Positions 1-4,477 of a DNA stretch of 5,074 bases are shown here, in pieces (the first letter of the stretch is position 1; each line of letters opens with the position of its first letter). A program made the translations under genes and the position numbers. The DNA is from CAYMKL01 sp964390805 (GTDB lineage Bacteria; Chloroflexota; Anaerolineae; VGOG01). Location of the stretch: NCBI GenBank assembly GCA_964390805.1, contig CAYMKL010000227.1:1-5074 (forward strand), given 5' to 3'. The notes under the pieces were generated by a model. It worked only from the letters and a program-made list of their open reading frames with translations. It had not been told where the DNA came from and searched no databases.

Positions 1-301
1 CTACCTCGGTCCAACTCCCCGCCGAGTAGCAGGCGTAGACCTTGGAGGTGTCGGTTTCGATGTAGATGTCGCCCACAGCCGGAGACCCAGGCTTCTGCGC
101 TGCTGTTCCACTTTGGAGGTTGATCACCGCCCCTGCGTCGCCTGTCCCCGTGCCGTCTCCCCCCGTGGAGAGGTGCTGATGGGCCTCGGCTGCATCGGCA
201 ATCAGGTCAATCAGTTCCCCAAAGCTCTCCTCTGTCAGCGTGTCGCCGGTCTCAAAGAGTTCTTTGACAGCCGTGATCGCACTAGAAGTTACTTTCCCCA
301 T
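1..301 (-). CDS. Tail-fibre-like protein, N-terminal part (partial, runs off left edge)
   Basis: Only the first 100 codons are in the window; the frame is still open at base 1. The start is ATG at 301-299, with AGGAGG at 308-313 (6-nt spacing). The protein begins MGKVTSSAITAVKELFETGD, then has an acidic helical stretch, an AHQH motif with a Gly/Asp-rich linker (STGGDGTGTGDAG), and a block reading VGDIYIETDTSKVYACYSAG followed by SWTEV. The 233-aa protein at 1282-1983 has the same order of elements, so the two are clearly paralogues. The GD-x-Y-x-ETDT-x-x-x-YAC-x-SAG-x-W block is of a type often met in phage tail fibre and other virion surface proteins (general knowledge, not searched). A role in host binding is inferred. 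The C-terminal domain, which would set specificity, is outside the window. Confidence 0.8.
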   Translation of the reverse strand, partial: MGKVTSSAITAVKELFETGDTLTEESFGELIDLIADAAEAHQHLSTGGDGTGTGDAGAVINLQSGTAAQKPGSPAVGDIYIETDTSKVYACYSAGSWTEV

Positions 302-350
302 GATGTTCCTCCTGTCTTTCCCGTGTAGCGAGTCGATAGGTTAGATAAGC

Positions 351-395
351 CGGGCCAGCGGTTTCCCCAGTCGTCGTGGAAAACTCGCCGGCCCG
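351..395 (-). other. Imperfect hairpin between membrane gene and tail-fibre-like gene
   Basis: The arms CGGGCC (351-356) and GGCCCG (390-395) are exact reverse complements. Inside them, 357-366 and 378-389 pair imperfectly, around GGTTTCC against GGAAAAC. On the minus strand the hairpin lies 12 nt after the stop of the 407-910 gene, where a terminator or RNA-processing structure could sit. It has no U-tract behind it (the tail reads GCTTATCT), so a standard rho-independent terminator is not supported. It may attenuate or stabilise the transcript between the two genes. Confidence 0.35.
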
Positions 396-406
396 ACAAT
401 GTACGC

Positions 407-910
407 TTATGGCCAGATAGGTGCGTTGATGTCGCCAAGGGGCTGCGCTTGTGTTCCACCTTTGGGAATACCCTCAAGCCACCGGTGGATGGCGCGAGAA
501 CCACTCCCACACAGCAAGCCAGTCAACAGAAGACCTGCCCAGTGGAATAGCACAGGGTTGGCTGGTACGAAGTCTACCGCGATGGCCAGGGGCGCGAAGA
601 TGTTGACCCCCATCAACACGCTGAAGCAGATACCCAGGACTGCAAGTACGTAGGTCTTGGGCGATTTCCCAGGAAGCAAGTCGACTAACGGCTGAAAAGT
701 GGTCACGACTAGTTCCAAGACTGTGGAGATGGCCCTCAAGAACAGGAGCGATCCCCCCAGCATGGCTACAATGTCTTTGACCGCTATGTCGCTAAGTGGT
801 GGATCCTTCAGGGGAGCTGCAAGTACAGGGTGGGTAGTCAAAGTCAACACGACGATGACTGAGACGACTAGAGCCAGTACCACCCTTTTGATGATTGTTC
901 TCTTGAACAT
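407..910 (-). CDS. Holin-like multi-span membrane protein, 167 aa
   Basis: The start is taken as ATG at 910-908 because AGGAGG lies at 916-921 (5-nt spacing); an upstream in-frame start at 967 would add 19 residues without a site and overlap the neighbour. The N-terminus (MFKRTIIKRVVLALVV...) is a basic cap plus hydrophobic core ending near VLA-APL, so it is either a signal peptide or a first membrane anchor. Further hydrophobic segments lie at about residues 48-75, 85-110 and 119-134. The protein ends in a polar tail with IHRWLEGI and AQPLGDI. Size, several membrane spans and a place between tail-fibre-like genes fit a phage holin or related lysis-cassette protein, but no family was recognised for certain and this remains inference. 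The last span and tail resemble the neighbouring 60-aa protein. Confidence 0.75.
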   Translation of the reverse strand: MFKRTIIKRVVLALVVSVIVVLTLTTHPVLAAPLKDPPLSDIAVKDIVAMLGGSLLFLRAISTVLELVVTTFQPLVDLLPGKSPKTYVLAVLGICFSVLMGVNIFAPLAIAVDFVPANPVLFHWAGLLLTGLLCGSGSRAIHRWLEGIPKGGTQAQPLGDINAPIWP

Positions 911-963
911 CGTTTCCTCCTTTTGTGATGAGATGTGGAAACTCCCTGACTCGACAATCTGCG

Positions 964-1146
964 TCATATGTCGGCGAGGGGCTGCGCTTCAGCCTTTTCG
1001 ACTGTAGCAAGACCCTCAAGCCAGGAATGTATGCGCAGCAAATAGGTCAGCACAAGGCCCGCCCATAGGATGACGACGGTGATGCCCAGAGGCAGTAGTC
1101 CTTGCCTGAACAGGATGCGCTTGCTTGATGCTTTGTCGTTGAACAT
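964..1146 (-). CDS. Small single-span membrane protein, 60 aa
   Basis: The start is ATG at 1146-1144, with AGGAGG at 1155-1160 (8-nt spacing), among the best ribosome binding sites here. The protein has a basic N-terminus (MFNDKASSKRILFRQG), one hydrophobic span at about residues 17-37 (LLPLGITVVILWAGLVLTYL), then RIHSWLEGL and a short charged tail ending AQPLADI. Its second half matches the end of the next gene (WAGL-x-LT-x-LL, IH-x-WLEG, AQPL-x-DI), so it looks like a duplicated or trimmed copy of that protein's last span and tail. The stop is 53 bp before the next start. Possible roles are a holin partner, an antiholin or another small membrane effector; these rest only on size, topology and neighbours. 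Confidence 0.75.
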   Translation of the reverse strand: MFNDKASSKRILFRQGLLPLGITVVILWAGLVLTYLLRIHSWLEGLATVEKAEAQPLADI

Positions 1147-1159
1147 GGTTTTGACCTCC

Positions 1160-1219
1160 TTATGTGTTGTGATGTGTTTGTGGTTCCGGTTCGTGCACGA
1201 TAGGTTGTTGGGTGATCAC
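1160..1219 (-). CDS. Possible 19-codon mini-ORF with purine-rich upstream sequence
   Basis: The minus strand has GAGGGAAGGAGGTGATCACC at 1211-1230, a strong Shine-Dalgarno-like stretch with no recognised gene behind it. A GTG at 1219-1217, overlapping it, opens a 19-codon frame (VITQQPIVHEPEPQTHHNT) whose TAA (1162-1160) overlaps the AGGAGG of the 60-aa membrane gene. The arrangement would suit translational coupling or a leader peptide. Against it, the GTG sits too close to the AGGAGG core for normal initiation, and the next in-frame GTG is too far away. GGTGATCACC at 1211-1220 is a perfect 10-bp palindrome, so the site may be regulatory or left over from a lost gene. Confidence 0.2.
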   Translation of the reverse strand: MITQQPIVHEPEPQTHHNT

Positions 1220-1281
1220 CTCCTTCCCTCAAGACGACTACGTCGAGGCCATGCCTCTGCTCGATGTGCCTGTGGACGGGC

Positions 1282-1983
1282 TTACGCTAACGTCACGTAT
1301 CCGTCCAACGGCCCCGCATTGTAGTACACTCGGAAGTTGCGCACCTTCGCAGCCTCCGAGCCTGTACCCCCTGTGTGGTGGTAGTACAACTGGATGAGGT
1401 CGCCCTCTTCCCAATTGCCAATGTCCTCGGAAAACGTGGTGTACGTGGCGCTCGAGGTTGACCGCTCCGTGCCCACCGGACTGCTGTTTCGGTAGATCCG
1501 CCCGTAGGCAGTAAGACCTGAACCAACAATGACCAGGTCGAACTTGATGCGATATGTCCCAGGACGGTAGATGCGAATCTCTTTCGCCTTGACCCAGCCG
1601 GTGTTGGTGGTCTCTTTCTCACTATCCGAGCTCACGCACAGATTGTCACCTGCACCCACTTCGGGAAGTCCGGTGTCGCTGACGATCTCGGTCCAAATCC
1701 CTGCACTGAAACAGGCATAAAGCCTCGACGTGTCGGTCTCAAGGTATACATCGCCCACTTCGGGATTGGATGGCTTGCCGGCCGCCGTCCCACTCTGTAG
1801 GTTGACTATCGGACCGGCATCGCCTGTCCCTGTACCATCACCACCTGAAGCTGTGTGCCCATGCGCTTGCGCTGCCTCCGCAATGGCGTCGATCAAATCA
1901 GCCAGGTTGTCCTCGGTGATGACGTCGGCGTGCTGGAAGTTGGCCTTGATGGCAGCTACGCGAGTGCTATTGACTTTGGCCAT
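1282..1983 (-). CDS. Tail-fibre / receptor-binding-like protein, 233 aa
   Basis: The start is ATG at 1983-1981, 9 bp after the stop of the upstream gene; its G-rich binding site (GAGGGGG) overlaps that stop. Residues 1-40 are helical and acidic. A motif AHGHTASGGDGTGTGDAG follows at about 37-57, then a VGDVYLETDTSRLYACFSAG block at about 75-95. These parts are shared with the partial paralogue at 1-301. From about residue 105 a separate beta-rich domain begins (WVKAKEIRIYRPGTYRIKFD, then GRIYRNSSPVGTERS, FSEDI, GDLIQLYYHHTG). It looks like a beta-sandwich of the kind found at the tips of phage fibres and other surface-binding proteins. Binding to the host surface is the likely job, inferred from domain style and neighbours; no search was possible. 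Confidence 0.8.
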   Translation of the reverse strand: MAKVNSTRVAAIKANFQHADVITEDNLADLIDAIAEAAQAHGHTASGGDGTGTGDAGPIVNLQSGTAAGKPSNPEVGDVYLETDTSRLYACFSAGIWTEIVSDTGLPEVGAGDNLCVSSDSEKETTNTGWVKAKEIRIYRPGTYRIKFDLVIVGSGLTAYGRIYRNSSPVGTERSTSSATYTTFSEDIGNWEEGDLIQLYYHHTGGTGSEAAKVRNFRVYYNAGPLDGYVTLA

Positions 1984-1992
1984 GACGCCCCC

Positions 1993-2355
1993 TCAGTCTA
2001 CCCAATCCCCACCGATGACGGCGAAGTTGACCTTGGCTACACCATAGTATGGCTCGTGCGTCTCAATGTAGTGGCTCTGGAAGAGGTGAGGCCCTAGCCT
2101 CCCCTTCTTCCTGGCCTGCTCCCTCCATTCGTCCTTCTCTTCCTCAGAAAGAGCTTTCCATGCCGCCGTCGCATCGGCGAAGACTTTGCGCATGAGCTGC
2201 TGGTCAGCGGTGCGTGGGTTGGTGGGGGTGTAGTAATCCATGCACTCTTGACCAACGCCCGGACGGTAGCGGAAGATGTAGCCGCCAACCTTGCGCCTGA
2301 TCGTTGCACCGAGAGGAATGTCTTCGATTGTCCCCTCGTCCCAGATGGTGCTCAT
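1993..2355 (-). CDS. Conserved-looking phage protein, 120 aa
   Basis: The ATG at 2355-2353 is chosen because the promoter at 2377-2405 would start RNA near 2370, which excludes the longer frame opening at 2445. A G-rich stretch (GGGGGGG, 2365-2371) stands 9 nt before it as a weak binding site. The first 45 residues are mostly beta-like (IEDIPLGATIRRKVGGYIFR). A helical segment follows (RKVFADATAAWKALSEEEKD, then EWREQA), then GPHLFQSHYIET. The W-x-x-L-S-x-E-E-K-x-x-W pattern followed by a short 'LF-x-x-Y' stretch recalls small uncharacterised proteins often seen beside phage structural genes; that likeness is from memory. It is the first gene of the left transcript and sits 9 bp before the tail-fibre-like gene, so a virion or assembly role is a reasonable guess. 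Confidence 0.75.
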   Translation of the reverse strand: MSTIWDEGTIEDIPLGATIRRKVGGYIFRYRPGVGQECMDYYTPTNPRTADQQLMRKVFADATAAWKALSEEEKDEWREQARKKGRLGPHLFQSHYIETHEPYYGVAKVNFAVIGGDWVD

Positions 2356-2376
2356 GCGCTTTGCCCCCCCGATGTG

Positions 2377-2405
2377 ATTATAGCAGAAATTCGAGGTTGT
2401 GTCAA
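2377..2405 (-). promoter_or_regulatory. Perfect sigma-70-type promoter for the left operon
   Basis: On the minus strand the -35 box TTGACA (2405-2400) and the -10 box TATAAT (2382-2377) are both exact consensus, separated by exactly 17 bp. Transcription should begin near 2370, giving a leader of only about 15 nt before the ATG at 2355. This would drive the 120-aa gene and the tail-fibre-like and membrane genes to its left. A perfect consensus promoter is expected to be strong and active without an activator, unless a repressor acts on it. Confidence 0.85.
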
Positions 2406-2415
2406 TACGTGAGGG

Positions 2416-2447
2416 ATATGGGTATCTACAGATTGGATGGCCCATAT
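2416..2447. promoter_or_regulatory. Inverted repeat just upstream of the -35 box
   Basis: ATATGGG (2416-2422) and CCCATAT (2441-2447) are perfect 7-bp reverse complements with an 18-bp spacer. The pair begins 11 bp upstream of the -35 box of the left-operon promoter. This is a sensible place for an operator or activator site, but 7-bp arms could arise by chance and no regulator gene is tied to it. Confidence 0.3.
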
Positions 2448-2640
2448 ATGCAACATTACGGTCTCTCTATAGTCTGGTTCGCGACGATTCTTTTGCAGGT
2501 GTTTCAAGACTCGCTCCAGAGCAGACCGGCTGTGGCGCGTGATTCGCCCGACTGTTTTCTGTGAGCAGGTGATCGCGTGTGGCGATGTGAGACAGGCAAA
2601 TCAGGCACGCACGTCATTCTATGTGGACGTGCAAAAGAGA

Positions 2641-2662
2641 GAGACGGTCTAACTGTTTTGGT
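2641..2662. repeat. 22-bp direct repeat, copy 1, with the dispersed AAACAGTYRG motif
   Basis: This matches copy 2 (2685-2706) at 20 of 22 positions, and the copies start exactly 44 bp apart, about four helical turns. The inner part reads GGTCTAACTGTTTTGGT on the plus strand. Related shorter copies occur at 2549-2559, 3064-3080 and 3592-3608. Such spacing would place bound proteins on one face of the DNA, but a decayed dispersed repeat is equally possible. Confidence 0.6.
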
Positions 2663-2684
2663 GCGTGCCGCCATGCAAGATGCG

Positions 2685-2706
2685 GAGATGGTCTGACTGT
2701 TTTGGT
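2685..2706. repeat. 22-bp direct repeat, copy 2
   Basis: The inner part reads GGTCTGACTGTTTTGGT on the plus strand. It differs from copy 1 (2641-2662) only at two transition positions, C/T and A/G. Confidence 0.6.
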
Positions 2707-3063
2707 CTCAGGGTGAGGGAAAGAGGCGGTGAGGGAGCTCGTGCATAGGGCTGTGTGGAGACGAAAGGGACACCCTAGCAATGCTCAACATGCACCTGGA
2801 GGTCGTGAAAGAGGCACTCAAGGGTCGGTGTGGTGTTGCGCAGTGGTCACTCAGGGGGTACTCGTCCCCCGCCGTGATGCTGTGCGATGGAGAGGTGGGG
2901 TGATTGGCGGTGGCGGGTGCGGGCCGATTTTGCGTTTCGCAAGGAACGAACCAATCAGAAAATCGCGCAAGGCGAGCCGCCCATTCCTCCTCGTCGAAAA
3001 AAGGGAGGCCCAGACGTGTCTTTGGGGAGGTGCGCTGAGGGTCGTACTGTGGGGGTGCAGGGT

Positions 3064-3080
3064 GTTCTAACTGTTTTGAT
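3064..3080. repeat. Dispersed motif, intergenic copy after the terminator
   Basis: GTTCTAACTGTTTTGAT on the plus strand matches 15 of 17 positions of the inner part of the 22-bp repeat at 2641-2662. It lies about 60 bp past the terminator on the minus strand, outside any supported gene. Confidence 0.5.
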
Positions 3081-3137
3081 CTTTGGGGGGAAGCATAGAA
3101 GCGGGGTAGAGGCGGCTGGGGTGTTCGAGGGGGCAAC

Positions 3138-3177
3138 AAAAAAAGGGGCCCCGGAGGCGGCGATCCTCCGGGGCCCC
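3138..3177 (-). terminator. Strong rho-independent terminator of the right gene block
   Basis: The arms GGGGCCCCGGAGG (3145-3157) and CCTCCGGGGCCCC (3165-3177) are perfect 13-bp complements around a 7-nt loop. Seven A residues at 3138-3144 give a U-tract on the minus strand, the direction of the genes. It begins 6 bp after the stop of the 3184-3435 gene. This is a clear end to right-block transcription, and explains why the left block has its own promoter. Confidence 0.93.
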
Positions 3178-3183
3178 GGGTGG

Positions 3184-3435
3184 CTAGGACCACAGGCCGG
3201 TGCAACTGGCAAGGGGGTGATCTTCGGGAACGGCCATGGCGCAATCTCGTCGAACTCTCATGCCAGCCAGGTGCTTGGGCCTGGTGACCACCCAGCCGTC
3301 CTCGTCGGTCTTGCCTGCCTGGATGGCCTTGAAAGTGCGCCCAGGTGTGAAGTGGCCGTGCGATCCGTGGAAGGGTTGGAGCAGCATGATGGTCACTTCG
3401 AGGGTAGTCTGTGCGTGCATTTCGTCTGTGTCCAT
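3184..3435 (-). CDS. Small conserved-looking protein of unknown function, 83 aa
   Basis: The start is ATG at 3435-3433, with AGGAAGG at 3443-3449 (7-nt spacing). A later Met (residue 17) has no such site. Residues 1-22 (MDTDEMHAQTTLEVTIMLLQ) may form a beta-rich start. The middle reads TPGRTFKAIQAGKTDEDGWV, then VTRPKHLAGMRVRRDCAMAV, which looks like a small compact beta domain. No membrane span, signal peptide or catalytic motif is seen. It is the last gene before the strong terminator. Function unknown; the G-R-T-F-K-A-x-x-x-G-x-T pattern recalls small accessory proteins of phages, but this is an impression only. Longer overlapping frames on both strands here are Arg/Pro-rich and unlikely to be real. 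Confidence 0.7.
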   Translation of the reverse strand: MDTDEMHAQTTLEVTIMLLQPFHGSHGHFTPGRTFKAIQAGKTDEDGWVVTRPKHLAGMRVRRDCAMAVPEDHPLASCTGLWS

Positions 3436-3462
3436 GCCTCATCCTTCCTTTCATGTTGGGGA

Positions 3463-3483
3463 GGAGGTGATGGTTTCACCTCC
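3463..3483 (-). promoter_or_regulatory. Hairpin in the leader of the 3184-3435 gene
   Basis: GGAGGTGA (3463-3470) and TCACCTCC (3476-3483) form a perfect 8-bp stem with a 5-nt loop, ending 27 bp upstream of the ATG at 3435. In the minus-strand RNA one arm is itself an SD-like GGAGGTGA, but no start codon follows at a useful distance. It could tune translation of the small gene or bind a regulator. It lacks a U-tract, so it is not a terminator. Confidence 0.4.
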
Positions 3484-3526
3484 CGAGAGTTTTGGTGTGC
3501 AGGCAGCCCAGTGGGCCAGCGAGGCG

Positions 3527-3590
3527 CTTGTCCTGTACGGCACACTTGTCCTGTACGGCATGGCCAAGTACAGGGTGGCCAGGTACAGGG
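3527..3590. repeat. Cluster of four CCTGTAC/GTACAGG repeats
   Basis: CTTGTCCTGTACGGCA occurs exactly twice (3527-3542, 3545-3560; period 18 bp). Directly after, TGGCCAAGTACAGGG (3561-3575) is repeated with one change at 3576-3590 (period 15 bp). The core CCTGTAC of the first pair is the reverse complement of GTACAGG in the second, giving two units in each direction. The cluster lies just behind the ribbon-helix-helix-like gene. It could be an operator, iteron-like binding array or expanded coding repeat: both periods are multiples of three and are in frame with that gene past its stop. Confidence 0.75.
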
Positions 3591-3591
3591 C

Positions 3592-3608
3592 TGCCTGACT
3601 GTTTCGAT
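3592..3608. repeat. Dispersed AAACAGTYRG motif, copy beside the CCTGTAC cluster
   Basis: TGCCTGACTGTTTCGAT on the plus strand is a variant of the motif at 2646-2662, 2690-2706 and 3064-3080. It sits between the stop of the 3613-3825 gene and the CCTGTAC repeat cluster. Confidence 0.4.
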
Positions 3609-3612
3609 GCCG

Positions 3613-3825
3613 TCAGTCTTGCGCTCCGAACAGCTCCTGCACTGCCTGCTCGAATGAGGAGACCTCCCTGACTTCTTCAGAAGGTCCTGACTGCACGGCG
3701 TCAGCGGCGATGGCCAGGGCCTTGTGGAGAAGCTGGGCGGTTCCCCAGCGTGGCCACTTGGCCCTGAGCCGTTCCAGGTTGCGCAGGTCTTCATTGGTAG
3801 CCCAGAACTTGATGTGTTGCCCCAT
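3613..3825 (-). CDS. Ribbon-helix-helix-like DNA-binding protein, 70 aa
   Basis: The start is ATG at 3825-3823, with AGGAGG at 3833-3838 (7-nt spacing). The N-terminal half fits the ribbon-helix-helix plan: a short strand with alternating side chains (QHIKFWAT), helix A (NEDLRNLERLRAKW), a turn, and helix B (GTAQLLHKALAIAADAV). The rest is an acidic helical tail (SEEVREVSSFEQAVQELFG). Proteins of this fold bind DNA as dimers through the paired strands, commonly as repressors of their own operon or as antitoxins. No toxin gene is evident beside it. Inverted CCTGTAC units right behind the gene are natural candidate binding sites. The fold call rests on pattern only; a short helical phage protein without DNA binding is the main alternative. 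Confidence 0.65.
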   Translation of the reverse strand: MGQHIKFWATNEDLRNLERLRAKWPRWGTAQLLHKALAIAADAVQSGPSEEVREVSSFEQAVQELFGAQD

Positions 3826-3901
3826 TACTCCACCTCCTCCCTGTTACCTTTTACCTGTGCATAGGCGCCGAGCCACTCTCTTCTGGACAATGTACTCTCT
3901 C

Positions 3902-4207
3902 TCATTGCCCCTTCTCCTCTCGACGGGGTTGCCCCGTGGGGTTGCGATGGTCGCCCTCCGCCTCCCGTCGCTGTACCTTGGCCAGTTGTTGCTGCAACAC
4001 CGCTCCGAGGGCGTGCAGGTTGCCATTGTTCGTGATGAGATGGTCAACCAGGTGCTCCAGCATCCCCCGTCCCCCACTGACAAAAGGGGTAACTCGACGT
4101 TGGGTGAGGAAGTCGCAGTTGTGGCACGTCTCCCTCATCACGATGGTGAATTGGACTTCCAGGTTGCCTGACCTGCACTTCGGGCAGTCCGTAAACGGCT
4201 TAATCAT
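3902..4207 (-). CDS. Zinc-ribbon protein, 101 aa
   Basis: The start is ATG at 4207-4205, with AGGAGG at 4216-4221 (8-nt spacing). An in-frame GTG at 4216 overlaps that site and is rejected. Cys8-x-x-Cys11 (CPKC) and Cys28-x-x-Cys31 (CHNC) are 16 residues apart, the usual layout of a four-cysteine zinc ribbon. Between them a short beta segment (GNLEVQFTIVMRE) is seen. Residues from about 48 (GMLEHLVDHLITNNGNLHAL) onward look helical, followed by a polar, charged tail with many Gln, Arg and Glu. A nucleic-acid or protein contact role is likely for such a ribbon; the exact target is unknown. Its start lies inside the end of the upstream gene (8-bp overlap), suggesting coupled translation. Confidence 0.75.
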   Translation of the reverse strand: MIKPFTDCPKCRSGNLEVQFTIVMRETCHNCDFLTQRRVTPFVSGGRGMLEHLVDHLITNNGNLHALGAVLQQQLAKVQRREAEGDHRNPTGQPRREEKGQ

Positions 4208-4460
4208 GGTTGTCACCTCCTGATTGTTTTGTGGCCGTGACTTCTCTGAGGAGCCCCGCGTCGTGCATCAACGCGAACAGCCTCCTCACGCTGATGGCGC
4301 CGGCCCAGGAGCGGCCTTCTTCCCAGGCGCCGTCTTCGAGGACGCGATACCCACTGAAGAAGAAGTATTGGTGAGTGGCGTCGCCAAGGCGGGCCGTATC
4401 GTCGTCTGGATCGGCGCTCCGCAGCCTGCTGGTGTTGGTGATTCTGATGATTTTAGGCAT
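4200..4460 (-). CDS. Unrecognised small protein, 86 aa
   Basis: The start is ATG at 4460-4458, with AGGAGG at 4469-4474 (8-nt spacing). The protein opens with a short basic strand (MPKIIRITNTSRLR), then an acidic loop (SADPDDDTARLG), an aromatic stretch (HQYFFFSGYRVLEDGAWEEG) and a helix (ISVRRLFALMHDAGLLREVT). No membrane span, cysteine pair or catalytic motif stands out. The end of the gene carries the binding site and start of the zinc-ribbon gene, so the two are probably translated together. A function cannot be given. Confidence 0.75.
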   Translation of the reverse strand: MPKIIRITNTSRLRSADPDDDTARLGDATHQYFFFSGYRVLEDGAWEEGRSWAGAISVRRLFALMHDAGLLREVTATKQSGGDNHD

Positions 4461-4477
4461 TTGCTTATCCTCCTTTT

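Larger units (their letters stand above)
2406..3137. other. Long gene-poor region between the two gene blocks
   Basis: No convincing gene is visible. Frames that stay open here on either strand are rich in Arg, Pro, Gly and Cys and lack ribosome binding sites. The left 150 bp are AT-richer and hold the upstream part of the left promoter. The rest carries four copies of the AAACAGTYRG motif and small inverted repeats: GGCACGCAC at 2604-2612 with its complement at 2661-2669, GCACGTC at 2609-2615 with 2626-2632, TTGCG-TTT-CGCAA at 2930-2942, and TGATTGG at 2901-2907 with 2951-2957. One minus-strand stretch (about 2930-2995) reads like protein (EEWAARLARFSDWF) but has no start, so it may be a gene remnant. 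The region could be a regulatory or replication region, or a site of insertion and decay. Confidence 0.5.

Noticed and set aside
2356..2445. Longer start for the 120-aa gene
   Set aside because: The upstream codons would lie over the perfect promoter boxes, ahead of the transcription start, and lack a binding site.
2609..2632. GCACGTC / GACGTGC hairpin as a terminator
   Set aside because: A 7-bp stem with a 10-nt loop and no U-tract on either strand does not make a terminator.
2641..2706. CRISPR-like array
   Set aside because: Only two 22-bp copies occur with one 22-bp gap, other copies are scattered and shorter, and no cas gene is present.
2708..3454. Long minus-strand open frame of 248 codons
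   Set aside because: It runs through the strong terminator and the 83-aa gene, is dominated by Arg, Pro, His and Ser, and has no ribosome binding site. It is a GC-rich chance frame, though a short part near 2930-3010 is noted separately.
2887..3657. Long plus-strand open frame of 256 codons
   Set aside because: It crosses the terminator, the CCTGTAC repeats and the end of the ribbon-helix-helix-like gene, has a Cys/Gly/His-rich composition and no ribosome binding site. It is antisense to better-supported genes.
3393..3794. Minus-strand frame of 133 codons over the ribbon-helix-helix-like gene
   Set aside because: It overlaps two better-supported genes in another frame, has no binding site and is rich in Ser, Pro, Cys and Trp.
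3844..4083. Minus-strand frame of 79 codons inside the zinc-ribbon gene
   Set aside because: It is an alternative frame of the same DNA without a ribosome binding site; the zinc-ribbon frame has a clear site and cysteine motifs.
4208..4216. GTG start for the zinc-ribbon protein
   Set aside because: The GTG overlaps the AGGAGG itself. The ATG at 4207 is 8 nt behind that site and is the natural start.
4217..4232. A further copy of the AAACAGTYRG motif near 4217-4232
   Set aside because: The match is weaker, lies within coding sequence and overlaps a ribosome binding site, so chance or coding constraint explains it.
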